Source: a bacterium HR20
Lineage (GTDB): Bacteria; Bacteroidota; Ignavibacteria; Kapaibacteriales; NICIL-2
NCBI GenBank assembly: GCA_002898675.1
Contig: BEHW01000015.1
Coordinates: 1 to 28,470 of the forward strand
DNA: 28,470 bases
Direction of reading: 5' to 3'
Below are positions 14,783 through 22,059 of this stretch, one piece after another; positions within the stretch are counted from its first letter, which is position 1; each line of letters opens with the position of its first letter. Position numbers and translations under genes: made by a program. The notes under the pieces are model-generated. The model was not told the DNA's origin and made no database searches. It saw nothing but the letters and a program-made list of their open reading frames with translations.

Positions 14783-15902
14783 TCGGCAACAACGGTGCCG
14801 TGTGGCAGTCCTTGCGTTCGCCGATGCACGGAAGGACGCGCGGACGCTCAACGTGTGCCGTACCCTTGCGACGGAGTGCGAGCTTGCGCTTTGGAACACC
14901 ACGCCGGGTCAGTGCACCGAGTGGCAGTGGTTCGCAGTAGAAGTTCCGCCGCATGGACGAATGCTCATTCGGTGGCTGCGGTTTGTTGTGATGCTCTGCT
15001 GGCGTGCGCAGCGCTGGCGAGCCGACGTACTCTGGGCGGGCGATGTTTACTGCCTTCTTCCGGCGGTGGTGTTGCGGTGGCGCTGGAATGCGCGTGTGGT
15101 CTATGATGCACGTGAGATCTACAGCAGCCTCGGTTCGCTTGCAGAGCGGAGGGTGGCGCAGACGCTTCTGGCGTGGTACGAGCGGTTGCTCGTTCGGTGG
15201 GTGGACCGCGTCGTCACCAGTGGGCAACGCGATGCCGAGGAGCTGGCGCGGTTGCTTCCGCTTCGCGCCGTGCCAGAGGTCGTGCTCAACGTGCCGTTCT
15301 ACGCTGAGCCAACTCGGACAAACCGCTTGCGTGAGCGTTGCTGCATCGAGCACGATGCACTGGTGGTGCTCTACCAAGGAGCGGTCCAACGCGGGCGTGG
15401 GTTGTTGCGCGCTGTTGAAGCGATAGCGTTGCTCAAGACGGCGCATCTATGCATTCTCGGCGATGGAGATTTCGCCGCGGCAGTCGAGCACCATGCGCGC
15501 GCGTGCGGTGTTGCTGCGCGGGTGCACCTGCTTGGCAGCGTTCCATACGACGAACTGCTCGACTGGACGGCATCAGCTGATGTCGGCTGGTGTTGGATTG
15601 AGCCAATTTCGCACAGCTACGAACTTGCACTTCCGAACAAACTCTTCGAGTATGCCATGGCACGTGTGCCTGTGCTTGCCAGCGATCTTCCGGCGATACG
15701 TTCGGTGCTCGAGGAGTTCCCCTTTGGCGTGTGCTACGCTCCAACCGCCGATGCAGCCGAGCTTGCGGCGGCGATCACGCATCTTCACACACATGCGGAA
15801 GTCTATCGCTACCATGCCGAGCGCGCTGCACGAGAGTACTGCTATGAGCGTCAACAGCCACGAATCCGACGCCTTGTGCTGGAGCTATGGCAGAATCGGT
15901 GA
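14775..15902 (+). CDS. GT4-like glycosyltransferase
   Basis: 375 residues with a GT-B fold layout. The N-terminal half contains VVYDAREIYSS, typical of nucleotide-sugar enzymes that act on polysaccharide or lipid-linked acceptors. The C-terminal half has VVLYQGAVQRGRGL, LCILGDGDF, VHLLGSVPYDELLDW and PISHSYELALPNKLFEYAMARVPVLASD, the donor-binding E..E region of GT4-like enzymes. It probably transfers a sugar in cell-envelope glycan synthesis; donor and acceptor are unknown. Its start lies inside the end of the GlmM-like gene (8-nt overlap), so sugar activation and transfer may be linked. Unusually rich in Trp and Arg in the first 150 residues. Confidence 0.85.
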   Translation: MRNRQQRCRVAVLAFADARKDARTLNVCRTLATECELALWNTTPGQCTEWQWFAVEVPPHGRMLIRWLRFVVMLCWRAQRWRADVLWAGDVYCLLPAVVLRWRWNARVVYDAREIYSSLGSLAERRVAQTLLAWYERLLVRWVDRVVTSGQRDAEELARLLPLRAVPEVVLNVPFYAEPTRTNRLRERCCIEHDALVVLYQGAVQRGRGLLRAVEAIALLKTAHLCILGDGDFAAAVEHHARACGVAARVHLLGSVPYDELLDWTASADVGWCWIEPISHSYELALPNKLFEYAMARVPVLASDLPAIRSVLEEFPFGVCYAPTADAAELAAAITHLHTHAEVYRYHAERAAREYCYERQQPRIRRLVLELWQNR

Positions 15903-16468
15903 CGACACTTGCCATCAAGAACATGGTCTGCCGGCGGTGCATCCGTGCCGTCGAAGATGTGCTCACGGCGATGGGCATCAACCCACTTGCAGTGACACTC
16001 GGCGAAGCAGTGCTCCCGCGACCGCTAACGGAGGACGAACATGCGCAGCTTGCTGCTCGCTTGGAAGCGCTTGGCTTTGAGTTGCTCGATGATCGCCGCC
16101 GCGTCCTCATCGAGCACGTCAAGGCAGCTATCATCGAAGTTCTCTGGAGCGGAGATGAGCAACTGCTCGAACGAATCGTGTTCTCCGACTACCTCGAGCA
16201 GAAGGTCGGGGTGCGATATTCGACCCTCTCGCGCTTGTTTTCACAGTTGGAAGGCAAAACGATCGAGCGCTACATCATCGAGCAGAAAATCGAGCGCGTC
16301 AAGGAACTCATCGCCTACGACGAATTGAGCTTGACGGAAATCGCTTATCGCTTGGGCTATAGCAGCGTCCACCACTTATCGAGTCAGTTCAAGCAGGTCA
16401 CTGGGATGACCGCGAGCCAATTCCGACGGCTTCGTACCAAACCGCGACGTCCGCTCGATGAGGTGTGA
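15887..16468 (+). CDS. AraC-family regulator with N-terminal HMA-like metal-binding domain
   Basis: 193 residues. Residues about 5-70 resemble a heavy-metal-associated domain: NMVCRRCIRAVEDVLTAMGI carries the CxxC pair Cys15/Cys18, followed by an acidic/hydrophobic half. Residues about 85-190 are an AraC-type double helix-turn-helix: YSTLSRLFSQLEGKTIERYIIEQKIERVKELI, then LSLTEIAYRLGYSSVHHLSSQFKQVTGMTASQFR. The layout suggests a small metal-responsive or thiol-responsive transcription factor; the ligand is unknown. A GGAG sits just before the ATG, inside the glycosyltransferase end (16-nt overlap). No metal efflux gene is next to it. The dihaem cytochrome gene downstream may be a target, which is inference. 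Confidence 0.85.
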   Translation: MAESVTTLAIKNMVCRRCIRAVEDVLTAMGINPLAVTLGEAVLPRPLTEDEHAQLAARLEALGFELLDDRRRVLIEHVKAAIIEVLWSGDEQLLERIVFSDYLEQKVGVRYSTLSRLFSQLEGKTIERYIIEQKIERVKELIAYDELSLTEIAYRLGYSSVHHLSSQFKQVTGMTASQFRRLRTKPRRPLDEV

Positions 16469-16583
16469 TTGTGTATCTTGCACCGGCTTCTCGTGAAGAT
16501 GCGATGTGATTTTGTTCGGTAGATGACCTCAAAGGAGCTGATTATCTGCGTTCATCTTCCAGCATAGTCGCGGGGGGTTATGT

Positions 16584-16593
16584 GTTGTACAAC
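16584..16593. promoter_or_regulatory. 10-bp palindrome before the cytochrome c gene
   Basis: GTTGTACAAC is a perfect palindrome, 14 nt before the ATG at 16608, in the 139-nt gap that follows the AraC-type gene. Its position would suit an operator or a 5' leader element. An AAAGGAG sequence earlier in the same gap has no start codon after it. Confidence 0.3.
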
Positions 16594-16607
16594 TACGGGT
16601 ACATTTC

Positions 16608-17483
16608 ATGAAGCGGGTCTTCAAGTGGATCGGCATTGCCATCGCTGTTGCTCTTGGTGGTGTGGTTGTGTTTGTCATTGGCATGATGCTCTGGGTCAAT
16701 TCGAGACTCGATAGGACCTACCACATCGAACCTCGTGCTGTCGCCGTGCTAACCGATTCTGCTTCGGTTGCGGAAGGAAAACGGCTTTTCTCGATCTACT
16801 GTTCCGAGTGCCATGGAGACAACGCAGCGGGTACAGCTTTCTTCCACAATCCATCGCTTGGTTCAGTCAATGCTCCCAATCTGACGCGTGGCCGTGGTGG
16901 CGTTGCGACACTCTATCACAACACCAGTGATTGGGTCCGAGCAATTCGTCACGGCATAACCCCCGAAGGGAAGCCGACGTTCATCATGCCATCGAAAGAC
17001 CTCCATTATCTCAGCGATGCTGACGTCGGTCATCTGGTTGCATTTCTTCGCACTGCACCTGCGGCCGATGGTGTGGGGAGAAAGCGAGAGCTCACAACGC
17101 TGGCAAAGGTTCTCGTTGGTATGGGTGCCTTCGGTGATATCTCAGCCGAAGTGATTCCCCATGACTCAGTACCACCAACGCCGCCTCGCGGAGTGACGGC
17201 TGCGTATGGGAACTATCTGGTTACGACATTCGGCTGCCGTAATTGCCATGGTGAGCGCTTGGCAGGGGGCAAGCATCCGGACCCGGAAGGACCGCCAGTT
17301 CCGAACCTAACTCCTGGTGGAAACTTAGGTAGCTGGGACGAGGATATGTTCATCACCAACATCCGCGGGAGGCGGAGCCGCTGGATGCCGTTTGTTCAGC
17401 TTGGCAGAATGAGCGATGATGAGCTTCGCGCGATATGGAGCTATCTCCACGGATTGCCAGCATTGCCAACGGCGACGCAATAG
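16608..17483 (+). CDS. Membrane-anchored dihaem c-type cytochrome
   Basis: 291 residues. One N-terminal membrane segment (about 7-30) without a clear cleavage site suggests an anchored periplasmic protein. There are two haem-c sites: CSECH at 65-69 and CRNCH at 210-214. Candidate axial Met ligands are Met127 (FIMPSKDL) and Met260 (RWMPFVQLG), giving two cytochrome-c domains of ~120-150 residues in tandem. Each has the common ending (LSDADVGHLVAFLRT; MSDDELRAIWSYLHG). It should carry electrons at the periplasmic face of the inner membrane. No oxidase or dehydrogenase subunit is adjacent, so the partner is unknown. The ATG lacks a clear Shine-Dalgarno sequence. Confidence 0.92.
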   Translation: MKRVFKWIGIAIAVALGGVVVFVIGMMLWVNSRLDRTYHIEPRAVAVLTDSASVAEGKRLFSIYCSECHGDNAAGTAFFHNPSLGSVNAPNLTRGRGGVATLYHNTSDWVRAIRHGITPEGKPTFIMPSKDLHYLSDADVGHLVAFLRTAPAADGVGRKRELTTLAKVLVGMGAFGDISAEVIPHDSVPPTPPRGVTAAYGNYLVTTFGCRNCHGERLAGGKHPDPEGPPVPNLTPGGNLGSWDEDMFITNIRGRRSRWMPFVQLGRMSDDELRAIWSYLHGLPALPTATQ

Positions 17484-17599
17484 ACGCAGCGTGGCCAGAA
17501 ATGCGGGATAAGCATACAGGTACAGAAGCAATGCTCTGTGCATGTTTCTTGGTCGGGCGGTAGTTTTGCTTGCAAGTATTCTCTTCGGTGCCTGCTCTG

Positions 17600-18436
17600 A
17601 TGCCGAAAGCTCTTTTTATTGCCGTTGCAGCAATTGCGGCTTTGGTGGTGATATTCGTTGCGCGTGCTTTGAGCGACCGGGTGCGCCGACGGCGGTTGCT
17701 TGCACGGCTGAAGGCTGCTATCGCGCAACGGCGCCACCAGCAGCTTGCCGTGCAGTCGCCGGCAATGCTTCCAGAACCCGTCCAGCGGTATTTGCAGCGC
17801 GCAATCGGCAACGCACAACCGGCAGAATGGGTCGAGCTTTACGAAGAAGGAGCATTTCGGTCGGTTGCCTATCCGCGGTGGGGAAAACTCACTGCTCGGG
17901 GAATCTATTCGGGCACTGTTCCGGGGATGGTGTGGAATGCGAGAGTGTGGTATTCTCCCATTCGTTGGTACACAATCGAGTTGGCGTATGCGACCGGCAG
18001 TGGTCGGGGCAGTATGAAACTCTGGAATCTGCTTACCCTTTTTGACCCTGATGGCCCGGAAGCAAACGAAGCGCTGCTGGTCCGAGTTCTCATGGAGACG
18101 GTGTGGTTTCCCACCTCGCTGTTGCCGGGAGGATTGCTCCGCTGGGAACCGCTCGAGAATCCCGCTGCTGCTCGCGCAGTGCTGAGCGACCACGGGATCA
18201 CCATCCGTGCGGATTTCTATTTCACAGCCGATGGTGATGTCGAACGCATTGTGACGCTCGATAAATACCGCGATGCTGATACTGGCTTCGAACGCGAGCA
18301 ATGCACCATGTACTGCTCCGACTGGCAACAATGCGGCCCGGTGCGCATTCCGATGGAGGTACGGCTGGAGTGGAATCTGGAGCGGGAGAACTTCGAGTAC
18401 ATGCGTCGGCGTGTCGTCGAGGTTCGCTACCGGTAG
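17600..18436 (+). CDS. DUF6544-like membrane-anchored protein
   Basis: 278 residues. It has a hydrophobic N-terminal segment (about 4-21), then a very basic stretch (RVRRRRLLARLKAA). The C-terminal soluble domain starts LPEPVQRYLQRAIG and includes WVELYEEGAFR, GMVWNARVWYSP, ETVWFPTSLLPGG and DGDVERIVTLDKYR. This pattern (PxPVxRYL...G.fR...fxWxA...wFPtsLLP) fits the uncharacterised DUF6544 family as I remember it. ATG 17600 places the membrane segment at the very start; a TTG at 17570 is an alternative. It follows the cytochrome gene by 116 nt and ends 41 nt from the convergent pyk gene. Molecular function unknown. Confidence 0.75.
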   Translation: MPKALFIAVAAIAALVVIFVARALSDRVRRRRLLARLKAAIAQRRHQQLAVQSPAMLPEPVQRYLQRAIGNAQPAEWVELYEEGAFRSVAYPRWGKLTARGIYSGTVPGMVWNARVWYSPIRWYTIELAYATGSGRGSMKLWNLLTLFDPDGPEANEALLVRVLMETVWFPTSLLPGGLLRWEPLENPAAARAVLSDHGITIRADFYFTADGDVERIVTLDKYRDADTGFEREQCTMYCSDWQQCGPVRIPMEVRLEWNLERENFEYMRRRVVEVRYR

Positions 18437-18477
18437 AACGCTGTCTAAGGAGCAAGTGCTCGGAAAAACTCGGTTAG

Positions 18478-19935
18478 CTAAAGTGTTTCGATCGAGAGCA
18501 TGTTCGTCCGCGACCGCGCCACGAGTGGACGCCCGATGGTGAACAGGACCGTAGCACCTTTGGCAAAGTATCCCTTGCCGAGCAGCAGCTTTTTGATGTG
18601 CTCGATCGTTTCATCAGTGGTAGTGATCTCGTCGAGCTTCATGCCATAGACTCCCCAGTAAAGCCCGACGCGGCGGAGCGTTTCGGCGACAGTACTGACG
18701 GCGATGATGATGCTCCGCGGGCGGCGTGCTGCCACAAGTCGCGCAGTTTCGCCGGAGTAACTCAACGTCGCGATGCAATCGATCTTTCGATGCTCGGCAA
18801 TCAACGCAGCCGCAGCAGCAATTGCATCGGTGTTCTCGGTACTGGCAGAGGGGATGGGCTGGAATGTTTCCGCCAAACGCCGGCGACGCAAGAGCTCGCG
18901 CTCCGCTTCGGTGCAGATGGTACGCATGGTTGCAATTGCCTCGATTGGGTAGGCGCCAACGCTCGTTTCGGCGCTGAGCATGACGGCGTCACTGCCATCG
19001 AGGACTGCGTTTGCAACGTCGCTGGCCTCAGCGCGGGTCGGACGCGGGTTGGTCACCATGGATTCGAGCATCTGCGTTGCGGTGATGACGGGCTTGCCTG
19101 CATGGTTGCAGAGCGCGATGATGCGCTTTTGTACCAGCGGGACGTGGGCGGCAGGAATTTCCACGCCAAGGTCACCCCGCGCTACCATGACCGCATCGCT
19201 GACCGCAATGATTTGCTCGATGGCTTCGACCGCTTCGGGCTTTTCGATCTTGGCGATGATGCCGAGATGAGACTGCCGCTGCTCAAGGAACCGCCGCACT
19301 GCTTCGATGTCGCTCGGCCGGCGAACGAACGAGACAGCGACGTAGTCGGCTCCTTCGGCGATCGCAAACTCCAAGTCGCGGCGGTCTTTTGCCGTCAGCG
19401 CCGATGCACTCACGGCAACGTTCGGCAGATTCATCCCTTTCCGCGATCGGAGGACTCCGCCGTAGAGGACCAGCGCTTTGACGAAGGGATCACGGACCTC
19501 GGTCACCTGCACAGAAAGCAAGCCATCGTCAAAGAGCACCGTATCGCCAGGCTTGAGATCTTTGGCAATCGTGGGGTACTCAACCGGAATTGCCCCTTCG
19601 GGGAATTTGAGTCGTTTGCGGCGAACCACTGCCGGATCGGCAAGGATGATTTCGCGACCAGGAACGAGGGTCACGCCGCTGCCAAGCTCGCCAACGCGAA
19701 GCTTAGGACCTTGGAGGTCCACAATGATGGGGATATGCGTGCCAGTGACTTTTTCTGCGACGCGAATGGCGGCGATGTAGCTTTTGTGGACGGCGTGCGT
19801 GCTGTGACTCATGTTGAGCCGAAACGCAGAAGCGCCTGCAGCGATTGCTGCCGTGAGCTTTTCTTCCGTCCCGATAGCAGGGCCGACGGTGCAGACGATC
19901 TTGGTTTTGAACGAGAGGGTGCGCGGTGTTTTCAT
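18478..19935 (-). CDS. pyk: Pyruvate kinase
   Basis: 485 residues, normal length. It transfers phosphate from phosphoenolpyruvate to ADP in the last step of glycolysis. Motifs: KTKIVCTVGPAIG, FRLNMSHST, DLQGPKLRVGEL, catalytic-lysine region IIAKIEKPEAVEAI, VARGDLGVEIP, and the metal/substrate loop TATQMLESMV followed by PTRAEASDVANAVLDGSD. The C-terminal regulatory domain is present (about 355-485). The frame extends upstream to 20208, but the ATG at 19935 gives the canonical start MKTPRTLSFKTKIVCT. It is the last gene of the minus-strand trio and starts 28 nt after the hydrolase stop. Confidence 0.97.
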   Translation of the reverse strand: MKTPRTLSFKTKIVCTVGPAIGTEEKLTAAIAAGASAFRLNMSHSTHAVHKSYIAAIRVAEKVTGTHIPIIVDLQGPKLRVGELGSGVTLVPGREIILADPAVVRRKRLKFPEGAIPVEYPTIAKDLKPGDTVLFDDGLLSVQVTEVRDPFVKALVLYGGVLRSRKGMNLPNVAVSASALTAKDRRDLEFAIAEGADYVAVSFVRRPSDIEAVRRFLEQRQSHLGIIAKIEKPEAVEAIEQIIAVSDAVMVARGDLGVEIPAAHVPLVQKRIIALCNHAGKPVITATQMLESMVTNPRPTRAEASDVANAVLDGSDAVMLSAETSVGAYPIEAIATMRTICTEAERELLRRRRLAETFQPIPSASTENTDAIAAAAALIAEHRKIDCIATLSYSGETARLVAARRPRSIIIAVSTVAETLRRVGLYWGVYGMKLDEITTTDETIEHIKKLLLGKGYFAKGATVLFTIGRPLVARSRTNMLSIETL

Positions 19936-19963
19936 TGCAGGTCTTGTGTGTTCAGCAGCAAAC

Positions 19964-20761
19964 TTAGGAAGCAGTGCAAACGGCATTGAAGAATGCACTC
20001 GTCCGCTCCAATGCTTCCTCCAGCGCGAGCGAACGGTGCGCAGCGGGGTGTTCGGTGCCGAAGGTATGCCCTGTTGCTGGGATGATGTGCTCTCGGTGAT
20101 CGCAGTGTTGCAGTTTGCTGGCCAGTTGCTTTGCGTCCGCTTGTGGCGCAACGAGGTCTTCTGCGCCAGTGATGATCGCAACCGGTGTCCGGCACGTTGC
20201 CAGTGCATCCTCGAGCGCGTCGTTATAGCGATGGCGCTCTAGATCCTCCAGGTAGGTAACTCCAAGGTGCAACGGTATCCCCAGTTCTGGATGTGCTCCG
20301 ACAGGGAGAACGCCATCGCGGCGCCACTGGGTTCGTTGGCGCTCGCTCCAGCGACCAAACTGCGCCGGTGGTGCCCAGAGTGCTATGCAGTCGAACGCGG
20401 CATGCTCGAGCAGAAGGAGTAAACCGCCGCGGGAATGCCCAAGACCTGCAACGCACGTGTGATTGCTCCGGAGAAGCTCGGCTGCCAAGCGAAGTGCTCC
20501 ACGGTCACTGGTAATCGTGGCCTGCTCAAACCGTGCAGCGGAAAACCCGTCTGGACCGTAACCGCTGGACGGAAGCGCAAGGACATACGCTGCAGTGCCG
20601 CGTTCGGCGAACCACTGCGCGACCAGGGGAAGAAATCCCCAGCGATGCCAAGCGCGAAAGCCATGGACAATGCAGAGCGCGCGCCTGCTACGGGCTGGGT
20701 AGTGCTCGATGCCGAGCCAGCGATCGTTGCCAAGCGGATGCCAATCAACGTGTGGCCGCAT
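19964..20761 (-). CDS. Alpha/beta-hydrolase
   Basis: 265 residues with a full catalytic triad pattern: nucleophile Ser110 in GLGHSRGG, Asp202 in GAEDLVAP and His232 in PATGHTFG. IVHGF (31-35) supplies the oxyanion-hole region. It resembles serine esterase/lipase or monoacylglycerol-lipase-like hydrolases; the substrate is unknown. No signal peptide, so cytoplasmic. Its ATG follows the stop of the DJ-1 gene with no gap (TAAATG), so the pair is probably translationally coupled. Confidence 0.85.
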   Translation of the reverse strand: MRPHVDWHPLGNDRWLGIEHYPARSRRALCIVHGFRAWHRWGFLPLVAQWFAERGTAAYVLALPSSGYGPDGFSAARFEQATITSDRGALRLAAELLRSNHTCVAGLGHSRGGLLLLLEHAAFDCIALWAPPAQFGRWSERQRTQWRRDGVLPVGAHPELGIPLHLGVTYLEDLERHRYNDALEDALATCRTPVAIITGAEDLVAPQADAKQLASKLQHCDHREHIIPATGHTFGTEHPAAHRSLALEEALERTSAFFNAVCTAS

Positions 20762-21301
20762 TTAGACGGCAACAATCGAGGTCGCTACTTCCCGTGCAAC
20801 CTGCTCGCCAGCTAACGCAGCGACAACCGCCAGCGCGAACTCTACGGCTGTGCCTGCCCCGCGGCTGGTGATAATCGCGCCCGATTGGACAACACGGTCG
20901 GTGCGGTAGTCGTACTGCTGCAATTGATCTGCAACCGATGGATGGCTTGTCAGTGCGCAGGAAGACGGCAGCACACCTGCAGCGTGCAGCGCAAGCGGTG
21001 CAGCGCAGATTGCACCGAGGAGTGCGCCTTCTGCAGCGTGGCGGCGAACAAGATGCATGATTTCGTCACTTTCAATGAAACGCTCCGTGCCAGTGCGGCC
21101 ACCAGGCAAGATGATTGCATCGAACGTGTCGCTTTCGTCCAAGTCTCGCCACAGCACGTCCGGTGCGATGCGAATGCCGCGCGAGCAGATGACGTTTTCA
21201 CTTTCACCGGCAAGCCGAACTCTGATTCCAGCGCGGCGGGCAATATCAACGATGGCAACTGTTTCGAGTTCTTCGGTCCCGTGTGCAATTGGGACAAGCA
21301 T
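20762..21301 (-). CDS. DJ-1/PfpI-family protein
   Basis: 179 residues. The start MLVPIAHGTEELETVAIVDIARRAGI matches DJ-1/YajL-like proteins. Glu13 corresponds to the conserved active-site Glu, Cys99 sits at the nucleophile elbow (LGAICAAPLAL), and the C-terminal family motif SRGAGTAVEFALAVV is present. Members act in protein/glyoxal repair or oxidative-stress defence; which one applies cannot be read here. The frame is open to 21415, but ATG 21301 gives the family start. It is divergent from the DUF3109 gene; 170 nt lie between. Confidence 0.9.
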   Translation of the reverse strand: MLVPIAHGTEELETVAIVDIARRAGIRVRLAGESENVICSRGIRIAPDVLWRDLDESDTFDAIILPGGRTGTERFIESDEIMHLVRRHAAEGALLGAICAAPLALHAAGVLPSSCALTSHPSVADQLQQYDYRTDRVVQSGAIITSRGAGTAVEFALAVVAALAGEQVAREVATSIVAV

Positions 21302-21471
21302 GGAAATATCCACGGGGATACCTGCGATCGAACGTGGTTGACCAATGAGCAAAAATCGGTTGCTACCATGGAAACATGTCCTTGCGTAATTTGCAGCCAG
21401 ACAAACACCATCCACTGCAGCATACGCTTGGATAGGCGCAGAACGTGACTGCAGAACGCCTTATGGAGCGC

Positions 21472-22059
21472 ATGATCACAATCGGTCAACACGCTGTTGA
21501 CATCGAAATTTTTACCGAGCCATTTGCCTGCGATATCGTGCAGTGCAAGGGAGCCTGCTGCACAATTCCTGGCTGCTTTGGCGCTCCATTGGAGCAAGAG
21601 GAGATCGCAGCGATCGAGCGCGTGCTCCCCCGTGTGCTGCCAATGCTCTCCGATGCGGCGCGTGCTGTCATTGCAACACACGGTATCGCTGAGCAAACTC
21701 CCAGCGGGCAGTGGGTGACGACAACTGTTGATGGCCGCGAGTGTGTCTTTGCGATCGTCCGTGATGGCATCGCACGCTGCGCGTTGCACCGCGCATGGGA
21801 ACGGGGCGAGAGTGATTTCCCCAAGCCGCTGTCGTGTCACCTGTTCCCAGTTCGGCAGACAACAAGCGGAGCACTCGTTTACGAACGCTATTCGGAATGT
21901 CACGCTGCACAGCAGCTGGGCAAGCGTCGTGGACAGACGGTGTACGGTGCGGTGCGCCAAGCGCTCGAACGAGCCTTCGGCGCCGAATGGATTGCAGAAG
22001 CTGATGCTGTTTCGATGTCCATCACTGGTGCGGAGGAGCGATGCCGAAACTCAAGCTAA
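21472..22059 (+). CDS. DUF3109-family cysteine-rich protein
   Basis: 195 residues from ATG 21472 (in-frame alternatives: ATG 21463, GTG 21445). The chosen start fits the family opening, and GGAG lies just before it, though closely. The N-terminal cluster is FACDIVQCKGACCTIPGCFGAPL (written here in family order: Cys20, Cys25, Cys29, Cys30, Cys35). Further Cys occur at GRECVF, ARCALH, LSCHLFP and SECH. The pattern suggests a metal or Fe-S site, as in other CxxxxCxxxCC proteins, but no biochemical role is established that I know of. The family is common in Bacteroidota/Chlorobiota. It overlaps rpoN by 19 nt, which suggests shared transcription. Confidence 0.82.
   Translation: MITIGQHAVDIEIFTEPFACDIVQCKGACCTIPGCFGAPLEQEEIAAIERVLPRVLPMLSDAARAVIATHGIAEQTPSGQWVTTTVDGRECVFAIVRDGIARCALHRAWERGESDFPKPLSCHLFPVRQTTSGALVYERYSECHAAQQLGKRRGQTVYGAVRQALERAFGAEWIAEADAVSMSITGAEERCRNSS

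Noticed and set aside
18450..18461. GAGC-AAGT-GCTC mini-hairpin between the convergent DUF6544-like and pyk genes
   Set aside because: The stem is only 4 bp and no T-run follows on either strand in the right place, so I do not call it a terminator.
18598..19989. 463-codon plus-strand frame opposite pyk
   Set aside because: Antisense shadow of pyruvate kinase; long open shadows arise here from codon bias, and no family motif is visible.
20950..21960. 336-codon minus-strand frame across the DJ-1/DUF3109 divergent region
   Set aside because: It runs antisense to DUF3109 and out of frame with the DJ-1 gene; Cys-rich content mirrors the DUF3109 gene on the other strand.
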